This document shows positions 25,647-35,005 of a DNA stretch of 64,000 nt, in pieces. Position 1 is the stretch's first letter. Each line of letters opens with the position of its first letter. The notes beneath the pieces are model-generated. The model was given only the letters and a program-made list of their open reading frames with translations. It was not told where the DNA came from and did not search any database. The translations under genes were made by a program, and so were the position numbers. The stretch covers positions 806,001-870,000 of the forward strand of contig CBDEUR010000003.1 of assembly GCA_965243345.1 (NCBI GenBank), in the 5' to 3' direction. Origin of the DNA: Bin52 sp965243345 (GTDB taxonomy: Bacteria > Pseudomonadota > Alphaproteobacteria > Thalassobaculales > Thalassobaculaceae).

Positions 25647-26945
25647 ATGGCACGCGCGCAGGAAATCTCCGCGACCCGCAGTGTGGCGTTCGACATGCTG
25701 CGCGGTGTGCTGGCCCGCCGCCGCACCCTTGACCGGGAGATGACGACCCACAACGGCTACCGGCGGCTGCCGGCCCGGGACCGGGCGTTCGCCCGGCTCA
25801 TCGTTTCCACGGTGCTGCGGCGCACCGGCCAGATCGACGCCGTGCTCGATGCCTTCCTTGAACGGCCGCTGCCGCGAAGCGGCAACGCGGTCCAGGACAT
25901 CCTGCGGCTGGCGACCGCCGAGATGCTGTTCCTGGGCGTGGGCGCGCATGCCAGTGTCGACAGCGCGGTCTCGCTGACCACCTCGCGCGGGCTCGAGCGG
26001 TTCAGCGGGCTGGTGAACGCGGTGTTGCGCCGTGTCGCCCGGGAAGGCGGCGCGGCCCTGGCCGGGATTCCGGAAACGCGGAACCTGCCCGACTGGCTGC
26101 TTGCGAGCTGGACCGACAGGTTCGGAACCGAGGATGCCGAGCGGGCGGTCGCCGCGTCCCTTGCGATTCCGCCGCTCGACATATCGGTCGGGACCGACGC
26201 GGAGCGCTGGGCTCGGGAACTCGATGCGACGGTCCTGCCGACGGGAACCCTGCGCCGGAAGTTCGGCGGAGCGGTCAGCGACCTGCCGGGCTACGCCGAC
26301 GGTGCGTGGTGGGTGCAGGATGCGGCGGCGGCGTTGCCGGTGCGCCTGTTCGGCGATCTCGATGGCAGGACCGCGCTGGACCTGTGCGCGGCGCCGGGCG
26401 GCAAGACCGCCCAGCTGGTGGCGGCCGGCGCCAGGGTGACGGCCATCGACCGCGCGCGGTCGCGGCTTGATCGCCTGCGCCGCAACCTGGGCAGGCTCGG
26501 CATGAAGGCGCGCACCCTGGTGGCGGACGGGACCGCGTGGCGGCCCGGGCGCCTGTTCGACTGCGTGCTCGTGGATGCGCCGTGCCTTGCGACCGGGACC
26601 ATCCGCAGGAACCCGGACAGCCTGCACAACAAGCACCCCAGCCATCTCGAGGGGCTGATCGCGCTGCAGGACGCGCTGCTCGACGCGGCGGGAGAACTGG
26701 TGCGCCCCGGCGGGCGTATCGTCTACTGTACCTGTTCGCTGCAGGGCGAAGAGGGCGAGGACCGGATCGAGGCGCTGCTCGGCCGGGCGCCGGGGTTGCG
26801 CCGTGTACCGGTGAATGCCGGCGAGATCGGGGGCCTCGATGCGGCGGTGACCGGGGCCGGCGACATGCAGACCATGCCGTTCCATCTCGCCGGGCACGGC
26901 GGGATGGACGGGTTCTTCGCCGCCAGGCTGGAACGCGAGGCCTGA
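25647..26945 (+). CDS. rsmB: 16S rRNA (cytosine-967-C5)-methyltransferase RsmB
   Basis: A 432-residue NOL1/NOP2/Sun-type methyltransferase. The N-terminal NusB-like RNA-binding domain covers about residues 8-140. The SAM-binding CAAPGGKT motif is at 247-254. The catalytic cysteine pair is Cys313 (DAPCLATGTIRRNPD) and Cys363 (YCTCSLQGEEGED). It methylates C967 of 16S rRNA. The ATG at 25647 follows GGGGAAAGG and leaves a 91-nt divergent promoter space to the DUF1674 gene. rpe follows 60 nt downstream. Confidence 0.93.
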   Translation: MARAQEISATRSVAFDMLRGVLARRRTLDREMTTHNGYRRLPARDRAFARLIVSTVLRRTGQIDAVLDAFLERPLPRSGNAVQDILRLATAEMLFLGVGAHASVDSAVSLTTSRGLERFSGLVNAVLRRVAREGGAALAGIPETRNLPDWLLASWTDRFGTEDAERAVAASLAIPPLDISVGTDAERWARELDATVLPTGTLRRKFGGAVSDLPGYADGAWWVQDAAAALPVRLFGDLDGRTALDLCAAPGGKTAQLVAAGARVTAIDRARSRLDRLRRNLGRLGMKARTLVADGTAWRPGRLFDCVLVDAPCLATGTIRRNPDSLHNKHPSHLEGLIALQDALLDAAGELVRPGGRIVYCTCSLQGEEGEDRIEALLGRAPGLRRVPVNAGEIGGLDAAVTGAGDMQTMPFHLAGHGGMDGFFAARLEREA

Positions 26946-27005
26946 TCCGCGAGCGTGCAGGCGAAGTCTTGCCGGGGCCGTGGCAAGCTGCTACCTGCAG
27001 GCGCG

Positions 27006-27668
27006 ATGACACGGGATGTTCGCATTGCACCCTCGCTGCTGGCCGCCGACTTTTCGCGGCTGGGCGAGGAGGTGCGTGCGGTTGCCGCCGCCGGGGCCGA
27101 CTTCATCCATCTCGACGTGATGGACGGCCACTTCGTACCGAACCTGTCGTTCGGCGCCCCGGTCATCCGCTCGCTCAGGCCGCATACGGAACTGCCCTTC
27201 GACGTCCACCTCATGATTTCGCCGGTCGACCCCTACATCGACGACTTCGTCGAGGCCGGCGCCGACATGATCACGATTCACCCCGAGGCCGGGCCGCATG
27301 CGCACCGTTCCCTGCAGCGGATCCGCGCCGCCGGACTGAAGGCCGGAATCGCGCTCAATCCCGGTACCGGCCCGGAGTGCCTCGCACCTCTCGCCGACGT
27401 GCTCGACCTGGTGCTGGTGATGTCGGTCAACCCGGGGTTCGGCGGCCAGGGATTCCTCGAGAGCCAGTGCGCGAAGATCGCGGCGGTCCGGGAGCTGGCC
27501 GACAGGTCGGGCTGGCCGCTCCAGATCTCGGTCGACGGCGGCATCACGCCGGAGACCGCGCCGCGCGCCGTCGCAGCGGGCGCCAACATACTGGTTGCCG
27601 GCACAGCGGTGTTCGGTGGCGGTGAGCGGGAGTACGAGCGGCGCATCCGGGCTCTCAAGGTCAGCTGA
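27006..27668 (+). CDS. rpe: Ribulose-phosphate 3-epimerase
   Basis: A 220-residue TIM-barrel enzyme that interconverts ribulose-5-phosphate and xylulose-5-phosphate. RIAPSLLAADFSRLGEE, the metal-site segment FIHLDVMDGHFVPNLSFG, PFDVHLMI, MSVNPGFGGQ and the phosphate-binding SVDGGI are all present. The start at 27006 is where homology begins; an upstream ATG-less extension has no support. It sits with rsmB, a frequent alphaproteobacterial neighbour. Confidence 0.96.
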   Translation: MTRDVRIAPSLLAADFSRLGEEVRAVAAAGADFIHLDVMDGHFVPNLSFGAPVIRSLRPHTELPFDVHLMISPVDPYIDDFVEAGADMITIHPEAGPHAHRSLQRIRAAGLKAGIALNPGTGPECLAPLADVLDLVLVMSVNPGFGGQGFLESQCAKIAAVRELADRSGWPLQISVDGGITPETAPRAVAAGANILVAGTAVFGGGEREYERRIRALKVS

Positions 27669-27783
27669 GACCGCTCCCGGGGCGCTGTCGCGAAACCGGC
27701 CGGATCACGGTAGGATCGGCGCTGGAGCGAGAGGGATGGCCGGCAAGGTGCGGCGCCTTCCGCCAGGCAACGGGAGCCCGGAC

Positions 27784-28599
27784 ATGGCAGAGGTGGAATG
27801 GGCGCGACTGAAGGCGCATGAACTGCGCGACATGGCGCAACGCGACGCGGTGGTGATCGTGCCGGTCGCGGCACTCGAGCAGCATGGCCCGCACCTGCCG
27901 GTCATGGTCGATACCCGGCTGGCGGGAGAGGTCGGGCGCAGGACCGCCGAACGTGCCACCGGGGCCGGCGTTCCGAGCCTGGTGCTGCCGGTGATCTGGC
28001 ACGGCCTGTCCGAGCACCATATGTCGTTTGGCGGCACCGTCACGCTCGACAGCCGCAGTTTCTGGCTGACGCTGCGCGGCGTGGTCGACAGTGTCGCGCG
28101 CCAGGGGTTCTCCCGGATCCTGATCCTGAACGGGCATGGCGGCAACATCCTGGCGATACAGGTTGCGGCCCAGGACCTCGCGCTCGAGTTCGGCCTGCCG
28201 GTGGTGGCGGCGACCTACTGGGTGGAAGCCGCGCCGCGGTTTGCAGAGATTCTCGACGTGCAGGAGAACGTCCTGCATGCCTGCGAGGCCGAGACCGCGA
28301 TGATGATGGCGCTCGAGCCCGACCTGGTCGACGACAGCGACCTGGAGGGCGCGCGTGGTCCGCTCGAGCCCCGCTTCCTGAATGTCGGGACCAATTCATA
28401 CCGCTGGCGGGCCCTGCACCAGGTCACGGGCAACGGCGTGATCGGGGACCCGTCCCCGGCCACGCCGGAGAAGGGCGAACGCCTGCTCGACGCGGCGGCC
28501 CAGGCGGTGTGCGACCTGATCTCCGGTCCGGACACCTTCGCGCCGCCGGATGACCTGCGGCCCGGGGCGGTCGGGGGTGTCGGGTTCCGGCGCGGATAG
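27784..28599 (+). CDS. Creatininase-family amidohydrolase
   Basis: A 271-residue creatininase-fold enzyme. Zinc-ligand motifs are ALEQHGPHLP (Glu and His), VDTRLAGEV (Asp), ILNGHGGN (His) and HACEAETAMM (Glu). Members hydrolyse creatinine, mycofactocin precursor peptides, formamide-containing riboflavin intermediates or other cyclic amides. No creatinine, mycofactocin or riboflavin gene is nearby, so the substrate is unknown. The ATG at 27784 has a GGGAG site at good spacing and opens at the family start; an in-frame ATG at 27736 is possible but has no homology ahead. Confidence 0.88.
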   Translation: MAEVEWARLKAHELRDMAQRDAVVIVPVAALEQHGPHLPVMVDTRLAGEVGRRTAERATGAGVPSLVLPVIWHGLSEHHMSFGGTVTLDSRSFWLTLRGVVDSVARQGFSRILILNGHGGNILAIQVAAQDLALEFGLPVVAATYWVEAAPRFAEILDVQENVLHACEAETAMMMALEPDLVDDSDLEGARGPLEPRFLNVGTNSYRWRALHQVTGNGVIGDPSPATPEKGERLLDAAAQAVCDLISGPDTFAPPDDLRPGAVGGVGFRRG

Positions 28600-28616
28600 C
28601 GACGGGGCCGACAGCC

Positions 28617-29660
28617 GTGGAGATGGTGGAACCCATCCGGCTGGCCATGGTTGCCGGTGTGGCGCTCGCGATCTCGCTTGCCGGGACCGGGGTGCTGGTC
28701 CGGGTGCTCAGTCACCTGAAGGTCGAGGACGTGCCGAACGACCGCAGCAGCCATGTCGCGTCGATGCCGCGCGGTGGCGGCCTGGCCGTGCTCGGGGCCG
28801 TCATGATTGCCTGGGCGGCGGGACTCCCGGTCACCGGCGAGGATACGGTGTTCCATCCCCTGATCCTCGGCGGCGCACTGTTGCTGGTGCTGGTCAGCCT
28901 GATCGACGACGTGTTCGGCCTGCCGGCGGTTCCGCGACTGATCGCCCAGGTGGTTGCGGTGGTTCCCGGGATCCTGCTGCTGGAGGTCTCCGGCGGCCTG
29001 TTCGAGGGTGTGGTCTCCTGGCAGGCCGATCTCGCGCTTACCGCGCTGGTGTGGCTCTGGTTCATCAACCTGTACAACTTCATGGACGGGATCGACGGTC
29101 TCGCTGCGGTCGAGACCGTGAGCCTCGGTATCGGCCTTGCCGGCATGGCGGTCCTCGGACTCGCCATACCCGGCGTGCTCGACCCGGCCATCGCGCTCAC
29201 CGCCGCCGCACTCGGCTTCCTGGTGCTGAACTGGCAACCCGCCCGCATCTTCATGGGCGATGTCGGCAGCATTCCGCTCGGCTACCTGATCGGGTGGCTG
29301 CTGATCCAGCTTGGCAGTGACGATTTCGCCGGGTCTTCCGGCTGGGCCGCCGCGCTCATCCTGCCCGGGTACTTCCTGGCCGATGCCACCATCACGCTTG
29401 TGCGCAGGGCGCTGCGCGGGCGCAACGTCATGCGGGCCCATCGCGAGCATTTCTACCAGCGTGCACTCGATCTCGGCCGCAGCCACGCGACGGTCTGCCG
29501 CCGCGTCATCCTGGCGAACGCGGCCCTGGTCCTGGTGTCCTGGTGCCTTCCGGTACTGCAGCCCGAGGTGGCGATTGCCATGGCGGCCCTGGTCGTTGCC
29601 GCCACTCTCGTGTGGATGGTCGCGCCCGGAAACGCCAGCCGGAGGTCCGATGGCCGGTGA
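28617..29660 (+). CDS. WecA/WbpL-like undecaprenyl-phosphate sugar-1-phosphate transferase
   Basis: A 347-residue integral membrane glycosyltransferase of family 4, with about ten helices. It would transfer a UDP-HexNAc phosphate to undecaprenyl phosphate to begin O-antigen or capsule units. The Asp97-Asp98 pair (LIDDVFGLP), the NLYNFMDGIDGLA motif (Asp157, Asp160) and the cytoplasmic MRAHREHFYQRAL loop are present. The start is a GTG at 28617, with an ATG two codons later. The CapD-like gene lies 33 nt downstream, forming a small surface-glycan operon. Confidence 0.88.
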   Translation: MEMVEPIRLAMVAGVALAISLAGTGVLVRVLSHLKVEDVPNDRSSHVASMPRGGGLAVLGAVMIAWAAGLPVTGEDTVFHPLILGGALLLVLVSLIDDVFGLPAVPRLIAQVVAVVPGILLLEVSGGLFEGVVSWQADLALTALVWLWFINLYNFMDGIDGLAAVETVSLGIGLAGMAVLGLAIPGVLDPAIALTAAALGFLVLNWQPARIFMGDVGSIPLGYLIGWLLIQLGSDDFAGSSGWAAALILPGYFLADATITLVRRALRGRNVMRAHREHFYQRALDLGRSHATVCRRVILANAALVLVSWCLPVLQPEVAIAMAALVVAATLVWMVAPGNASRRSDGR

Positions 29661-29693
29661 CACGGGCGCAGCACGGCTCCGGCGGCGGAGGCC

Positions 29694-31643
29694 ATGATGC
29701 CGAGCGGGGTCAGGCTGGTGATCACGCTCTGCCACGACGTGGTGATGCTCGTCGTCTCCTTCTTCGCGGCGCTCTACCTCAGGCTCGGCGACGACCTGCT
29801 GCTGCTGCCCGGCGAGACCGTGATCCACGGCCTGGTGATCCTGGTCGCGGTCGGAACCCTGGTGCTGGTCTGGATGCAGGTGCACCGGATCGTGTGGAGG
29901 TACGTGTCGATCGGCGATCTCGGCCGCATCGTCCGCGCGGTGCTGCTCATCGTGCTCGTCTTCGTGGTCTGCCAGTTCATCTACAACCGGCTCGATGCCC
30001 TGCCGCGCTCGTTCCTGGTCATCGAGATCCTGGTTCTGACCGGCCTGCTCGCGACACCCCGCCTGTTGTACCGGCTGATCCGGGACCGGGAGATCCGGAC
30101 CCTGTTCGAACGCGATGTCGGCGACCGGGTCCCGGTGCTCCTGGTCGGCGCCGGGGACGGGTCCGACCTGTTCATCCGCGAGATGAGCCGGGGGCACGAG
30201 GCGCCCTACCGGGTGGTCGGTATCGTCGACGACCGGGGAGACCGGGTGGGCCGGCGGATACGCGGCATTCCGGTGCTCGGCGGGCTCGACACGCTCGCAG
30301 GGGTGGCCGGGTCACTGCAGCAGTCCGGCGCCGCGCCGCGCAAGCTCGTCATCACGCGCCAGGACATGGACGGTGCGACGGTGCGGAGCATCGTCAGCGC
30401 CGCCGAGCCGCTGGGCCTGGAGGTCTCGCGACTGCCGCGCCTGACCGCGCTCGACCGCGCCGGGCAGGGCCAGGGGGCGCTGGCTCCCCGGCCCATAGAT
30501 GTCGAGGACGTGCTCGGGCGCACCCAGGCGGTGTTCGAGACCACCCCGGTCCGCGACCTGATCGCCGGGCGCCGCATCCTGATCACCGGGGCCGGCGGAA
30601 GCATCGGCGGCGAACTCGCGCGCCAGGCGGTCTCCTGGTCACCCCGGGCGGTGGCGCTGTTCGACTGCTCCGAGTACCTGCTCTACCGCATCGACCGGGA
30701 ACTTGCCGAGCTGGCGCCGGATATCGAGCGGCAGAGCCTGATCGGTGACGTGCGCGACCCGGACCGGATCGCCGAGGTCGTGGGCGAATTCCGGCCCGAC
30801 ATCCTGTTGCATGCCGCGGCACTCAAGCACGTGCCGCTGGTCGAGGCCAACCCGCTTGAAGCGATCATGACCAACGTGATCGGGACCCGCAACGTCGCGG
30901 CCGCCGCGCGCGACGCCGGCGTGCGGACCATGGTCCTGATCTCGACCGACAAGGCGGTCAACCCGGGCAATGTCATGGGAGCGACCAAGCGGCTGGCGGA
31001 GTCCTGGTGCCAGGCGCTCGACCGGACCGGGGCGCAGGAGGGTGGAACCCGGTTCGCCACCGTCCGGTTCGGCAATGTGCTCGGCTCGACCGGCTCGGTG
31101 ATCCCGCTGTTCGAAAGCCAGATCGCGGCAGGAGGGCCGGTGACGGTCACCCATCCGGAAATGACGCGCTACTTCATGACCCTGCGCGAGGCGGTCTCCT
31201 TGGTCCTTCGTGCCGCCGCCTTCACCGACGGCAATTCCACCAACGCCGCCGGCGGCATCTTCGTCCTCGACATGGGCGAGCCGGTGCGCATCCTCGACCT
31301 GGCGCGGCAGATGATCCGCCTGTCGGGCTATGCGCCGGACACCGGGATCGAGATCGTCTTCATCGGGCCGCGGCCCGGGGAAAAGCTGCACGAGGCCCTG
31401 TTGCACGACGACGAGACCCTGGTTCCCACCGAGGTCCCGGCCATCAGGATGGCGCTGTCGCGCAGCGCCGATCCCGGGGAACTGGCCGCCGCTCTCGCCG
31501 AACTCGAACGCCGGGTGGCCGCGCGCGAGAGCGATGCCGCGCTTGCGTGTCTCGGCGCCTGCGTTCCCGAGTTCTCCGCCGACGGACCCGCCAGCGATGC
31601 CGGAGGACATTCGTCCTCAGCTCACCTGCGCACGCACGGCTGA
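29694..31643 (+). CDS. Membrane nucleotide-sugar epimerase/dehydratase (CapD/FlaA1/PglF family)
   Basis: A 649-residue protein. Four N-terminal helices are followed by a first Rossmann-like segment (VLLVGAGDGSDLF) and a C-terminal extended-SDR domain with GAGGSIG (299-305). The catalytic triad has Met428-x3-Lys432 (MGATKRLAE), the Met-for-Tyr form typical of 4,6-dehydratases in this family. STDKAVNP and FGNVLGSTGSVIPLF are diagnostic. It would act on a UDP-GlcNAc-type sugar for lipopolysaccharide or capsule, supplying the adjacent WecA-like enzyme. The length matches membrane forms such as PglF and WbpM. Confidence 0.92.
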   Translation: MMPSGVRLVITLCHDVVMLVVSFFAALYLRLGDDLLLLPGETVIHGLVILVAVGTLVLVWMQVHRIVWRYVSIGDLGRIVRAVLLIVLVFVVCQFIYNRLDALPRSFLVIEILVLTGLLATPRLLYRLIRDREIRTLFERDVGDRVPVLLVGAGDGSDLFIREMSRGHEAPYRVVGIVDDRGDRVGRRIRGIPVLGGLDTLAGVAGSLQQSGAAPRKLVITRQDMDGATVRSIVSAAEPLGLEVSRLPRLTALDRAGQGQGALAPRPIDVEDVLGRTQAVFETTPVRDLIAGRRILITGAGGSIGGELARQAVSWSPRAVALFDCSEYLLYRIDRELAELAPDIERQSLIGDVRDPDRIAEVVGEFRPDILLHAAALKHVPLVEANPLEAIMTNVIGTRNVAAAARDAGVRTMVLISTDKAVNPGNVMGATKRLAESWCQALDRTGAQEGGTRFATVRFGNVLGSTGSVIPLFESQIAAGGPVTVTHPEMTRYFMTLREAVSLVLRAAAFTDGNSTNAAGGIFVLDMGEPVRILDLARQMIRLSGYAPDTGIEIVFIGPRPGEKLHEALLHDDETLVPTEVPAIRMALSRSADPGELAAALAELERRVAARESDAALACLGACVPEFSADGPASDAGGHSSSAHLRTHG

Positions 31644-31858
31644 ACAGGGTGCGTCCGACGGGGCGAGCCGGTACGCGACCCCGGTGCGGGCGCTCGCGAG
31701 GGATCTCTGCGCGACGTGCCCCGGGCGCGGATCTTCCTGCCACACCGCCGATCGACCGCCTGCATCGCCGGCCCGGCACATGCCCTGTGATCAGCGGCCC
31801 GGCGTTTCGGTTCCGGCGGCCGGACGAACGGAAACCTGCGGGACCACCGGTACGACCA

Positions 31859-32282
31859 CCAGTTGAGCGCGCCGCGCAGCATCAGGCTGCTCCCGGTGTC
31901 GAACTGGCCGCCCGCCTCGCGCCAGACGCCTTCGAGGCTCACCGTCCCGCCCGGCGCGCCACGACCGTCCGCTTTCGCCGGTGAGTCCGAGCCCGGCATG
32001 GGGTCTCATCACGCCCATGCCGGGCGCAACGCCGAGACGGTAACCGACCTCCGTATCCAGGCGTCCGGACGCCTGTCAGGCCGGCGCCGCACCGCCGGCG
32101 GCCGCGGTCTCCACCAGCTGTCGAACGCCGCTCGAGGTTTCGCCCCACGCCGACCGCACGCCCAGGGAGAGCCCGCGGCCCGATGCGCCCGGATCGATCC
32201 GCGTCAGCCCGCTCACGCTCCACTCCTCGTACTCGTCGCTGTGCACCAGCGGTGTCCGGGCACGCCCCTCGATGGTCAGGCC
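31859..32282 (-). pseudogene. Autotransporter beta-barrel C-terminal remnant
   Basis: Three consecutive minus-strand segments in different frames reassemble the end of a bacterial autotransporter barrel. They are 32282-32109 (GLTIEGRARTPLVHSDEYEE, later GLSLGVRSAWGETSSGV), 32063-31944 (RLDTEVGYRLGVAPGMG, later GLGLTGESGRSWRAG) and 31948-31859 (GTVSLEGVWREAGG, ending LMLRGALNW). The last Trp is the usual barrel terminus, but the stop that should follow reads TGG. At least two frameshifts, an internal stop in the first frame and the lost final stop show it is dead. No passenger domain is visible upstream, so only about the last 140 residues remain. Confidence 0.72.
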
Positions 32283-32662
32283 CGACGCCGCATCGCCTGT
32301 GTGGGCGGGCGCGTGGGAGCGGTCCGGCATTTCCGTGCGCTGATCGAACGGTTCAACGGGCGCTTCAGCCTCCACGACGGCGGGGTCGAGGACGCCGTGG
32401 CTCGCCTCGACCGGGTCCTGCACCAGGCCGATGTGGTGCTCTGCCCGATTGACTGCGTCAGTCACGGCGCCTGCCTCAGGGCCAGGAAGTTCTGCAAACC
32501 TACCGCGAAGACCTTCGTTCCGCTGAGGAGCGCCGGCCTGTCGTGCATGGTGGCCGGTCTGCATCAGGCCATCGACGGCGCAGGGACCCGGACGCAGCAG
32601 AAGCCGTTGCTGCACACCCGTTGCGGCGGTCGCGTCGACAGGATGGGGAGAAACGAGGGACG
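32283..32662 (+). other. Spacer between the autotransporter remnant and hemP
   Basis: I found no supported gene or clear promoter here. Open frames on both strands show no recognisable motif. Part may be eroded autotransporter sequence too diverged to identify. The hemP promoter should lie near the right edge. Confidence 0.4.
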
Positions 32663-32926
32663 ATGGTCAACCGGCCCGACGAACCCGGGGTGAAACAGGA
32701 GACGAACTTCCGGCAAACCGGCATTGGCACGGGAGGACCCCGGACCCTCCACAGCTCCGACATTCTTGCCGGAGCCAGGGAGGTGATCATCGAGCACCGG
32801 GACGAGCGCTGCCGTCTCAGGCTTACCGGCATGGGAAAGCTGATCCTGACCAGGCAGCGGGAGTATCGGCAACGGGGCTGTCTCCGGATTTACCGCCGGC
32901 TCCACGAAACCGAACCGGGAGGATGA
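32663..32926 (+). CDS. hemP: Hemin uptake protein HemP
   Basis: An 87-residue protein whose centre matches HemP: LHSSDILAGAREVIIEHRD, then LRLTGMGKLILTR. HemP/HmuP proteins are small, iron-responsive factors needed for haem-receptor expression or uptake. They normally end at LILTK; here 23 residues follow, and the next codon is CAG where a TAG could once have stood. The ATG at 32663 follows GAGGG. No TonB-dependent haem receptor or haem ABC transporter is adjacent, though iron-transport genes lie 320 nt downstream. Confidence 0.82.
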   Translation: MVNRPDEPGVKQETNFRQTGIGTGGPRTLHSSDILAGAREVIIEHRDERCRLRLTGMGKLILTRQREYRQRGCLRIYRRLHETEPGG

Positions 32927-33247
32927 TCATGGCCGGCCTTTTGCGGCTGTACGGCGGGAAAGGACATGTCCTCCTTCGAAGCCGGGTGACGCATACCGTC
33001 GAACACCGGCGGGCCGCGGCCTGGTCCGGCGCTGATTCGCTGCCCGGCTTCGAGTGCCTTGCCGCGCCGTTGACACGCACGAGAGTTCCGTGCGAAACAA
33101 TCGAGGTACGACGACCTGCTGTAACAGCCTGTTTGTTTCGGTGTGTTCACCTCAACACGCACCAGGAACTTCGACACACTCCTTTCTCGTGATCCGTCGC
33201 GGGCAAGCGCTGTCAATCTCGATTGGTCCCCGAATACGAGACGCTGA
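32927..33247 (+). other. Leader region of the ferric-iron permease gene
   Basis: No gene is apparent. TTGACA occurs at 33070-33075, but no good -10 hexamer lies at the right distance. GGTGTGTT and AACACGCACC around 33140-33163 form an imperfect inverted repeat that might be an operator. I do not see a clear Fur, RirA or Irr box here. Confidence 0.35.
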
Positions 33248-35005
33248 GTGGAGAAAAGAACGCAGCAGTTGTCGAGGCGGATTCCCTGGCTGACCTGTGT
33301 GGCGCTGGTAGTTGCGGCACTGGTTGCGGTGCCGGTTTTCAGCGTCCTTTCCAGTATCTTCCAGCCCGGCCAGGGAAACTGGCCGCATCTGGTGGAGACA
33401 GTTCTCCCGCACTACATCGCGAACAGCCTGCTCCTGATGGCCGGCGTCGCCTTCGGCGTGATCATTGCCGGTGTCGGTCCCGCCTGGCTCGTGGTCATGT
33501 GCGAGTTTCCCGGCCGCCGACTGTTCGAATGGACGCTGATCCTGCCGCTCGCGGTACCGGCGTACGTGGTCGCGTACGCGTATACCGACTTTCTTCAGGT
33601 TGCAGGCCCGTTGCAGACCTGGTTTCGCGACATCACGGGCTATGGGGCGCGCGACTACTGGTTTCCACAAATCCGGAGTCTGGGCGGCGCCATCGTGGTC
33701 TTTTCCGCGGTATTGATGCCCTATACCTATCTGCTTGCCCGTACCGCTTTTCTGGAACAATCCATCAGCGTGCTGGGCGCTGCCTCGACGCTGGGGAGAT
33801 CGCCGTGGAACCGGTTCCGCACGGTCGCGGTGCCGCTGGCCCGCCCGGCCATTGTTGCAGGAACTGCGCTTGCCTTGATGGAAACCCTGGCCGACTTCGG
33901 CACGGTCGCGCATTTCGGCATCAGTACTTTCACCACGGGCATCTACAGGACATGGTTTTCCATGGGCGACCGCATTGCGGCCGCCCAGCTGTCGAGTGTC
34001 CTCGTTGCTTTCGTTTTCGCGCTGCTGCTGCTCGAACGCTACAGCCGTCACCGAGCCCGCTTTTTCCGGATCGGCGGCACCTACGAGCAAATCGAACCCG
34101 CACGGTTGCAGGGAGTGCAGGCGTGGAGTGCAACCCTGTTCTGCGCCACGCCACTTGTCATCGGCTTCCTCGGACCGATCCTGATCCTTTTCTGGATGGC
34201 GTTTACCGCAGGCCATGATCTCTTCAGCCCGCGCTATGTCGAGCTGATTACCAACAGTGTGCTGCTGGCAGGAGTCACGGCGATACTTGCGGTCGTACTT
34301 GCGCTGTTCCTGTGTTATGCCGCGCGTATCGAAAAGTCGCGAATGACATCGGGTGCCATTGTTATTGTCGGAATGGGGTATGCCATACCGGGTTCGATCA
34401 TCGCCGTTGGCATCCTTATTCCCGTGGCGACTTTCGACAATGCGCTGAGCGCGTGGATGGATGCGAACTTCGGAATCAGGACCGGTTTGCTGATCACGGG
34501 CAGCATCGCCGCGCTGATATTCGCATACCTGGTTCGTTTCATGGCAATAGCTCTGCACACCGTGCAGGCCAGTCTCGTCAAGGTGAAGCCCGGCATGGAC
34601 GAGGTTTCACGAACCCTGGGTCACGGACCTGTATCCACCGGCCTGCGCGTGCATTTGCCGATCCTCTCGGGCGGAATGCTGACCGCGGGGCTGATCGTTT
34701 TCGTCGACGTCATGAAGGAACTTCCGGCCACGCTCATCATGCGGCCCTTCAATTTCGATACCCTCGCAATTCAGGCGTACAACCTGGCCAAGGACGAACG
34801 CCTGACCCAGGCGGCAACCCCGTCCCTGGTCATTGCGGCTTGCGGGCTGGTTCCGGTTCTTGTCATCAGCCGTGCGATCATACGGTCCCGTCCCGGTGCC
34901 AGGAAGACCGGTCGCTTGCTTCCGTCGACCGCGGAAGTCTTCGTTGCGGGACATCCCGTACGCGAGGGCTCGACATCCGCGGGCCCCGGGGGACGCAGCG
35001 GGTAG
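33248..35005 (+). CDS. fbpB: Ferric iron ABC transporter permease, two-domain (FbpB/SfuB type)
   Basis: A 585-residue permease with about 12 helices in two tandem binding-protein-dependent transport domains. EAA loops appear near residues 175-195 (GAASTLGRSPWNRFRTVAVP) and 455-475 (EVSRTLGHGPVSTGLRVHLP). Such proteins form the whole Fe(III) channel for FbpA-type receptors. The start is a GTG at 33248. The likely receptor gene is convergent downstream, and no FbpC ATPase gene is in the window. Codon use looks less GC-biased than in the surrounding core genes. Confidence 0.9.
   Translation: MEKRTQQLSRRIPWLTCVALVVAALVAVPVFSVLSSIFQPGQGNWPHLVETVLPHYIANSLLLMAGVAFGVIIAGVGPAWLVVMCEFPGRRLFEWTLILPLAVPAYVVAYAYTDFLQVAGPLQTWFRDITGYGARDYWFPQIRSLGGAIVVFSAVLMPYTYLLARTAFLEQSISVLGAASTLGRSPWNRFRTVAVPLARPAIVAGTALALMETLADFGTVAHFGISTFTTGIYRTWFSMGDRIAAAQLSSVLVAFVFALLLLERYSRHRARFFRIGGTYEQIEPARLQGVQAWSATLFCATPLVIGFLGPILILFWMAFTAGHDLFSPRYVELITNSVLLAGVTAILAVVLALFLCYAARIEKSRMTSGAIVIVGMGYAIPGSIIAVGILIPVATFDNALSAWMDANFGIRTGLLITGSIAALIFAYLVRFMAIALHTVQASLVKVKPGMDEVSRTLGHGPVSTGLRVHLPILSGGMLTAGLIVFVDVMKELPATLIMRPFNFDTLAIQAYNLAKDERLTQAATPSLVIAACGLVPVLVISRAIIRSRPGARKTGRLLPSTAEVFVAGHPVREGSTSAGPGGRSG

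Noticed and set aside
28215..30197. Long minus-strand open frame opposite the creatininase, WecA-like and CapD-like genes
   Set aside because: Low-complexity, His/Asp/Gln-rich shadow caused by high third-position G+C; it spans three real genes on the other strand.
33070..33098. TTGACA as the -35 of an fbpB promoter
   Set aside because: The expected -10 positions read CGAAAC or GAAACA; not convincing.
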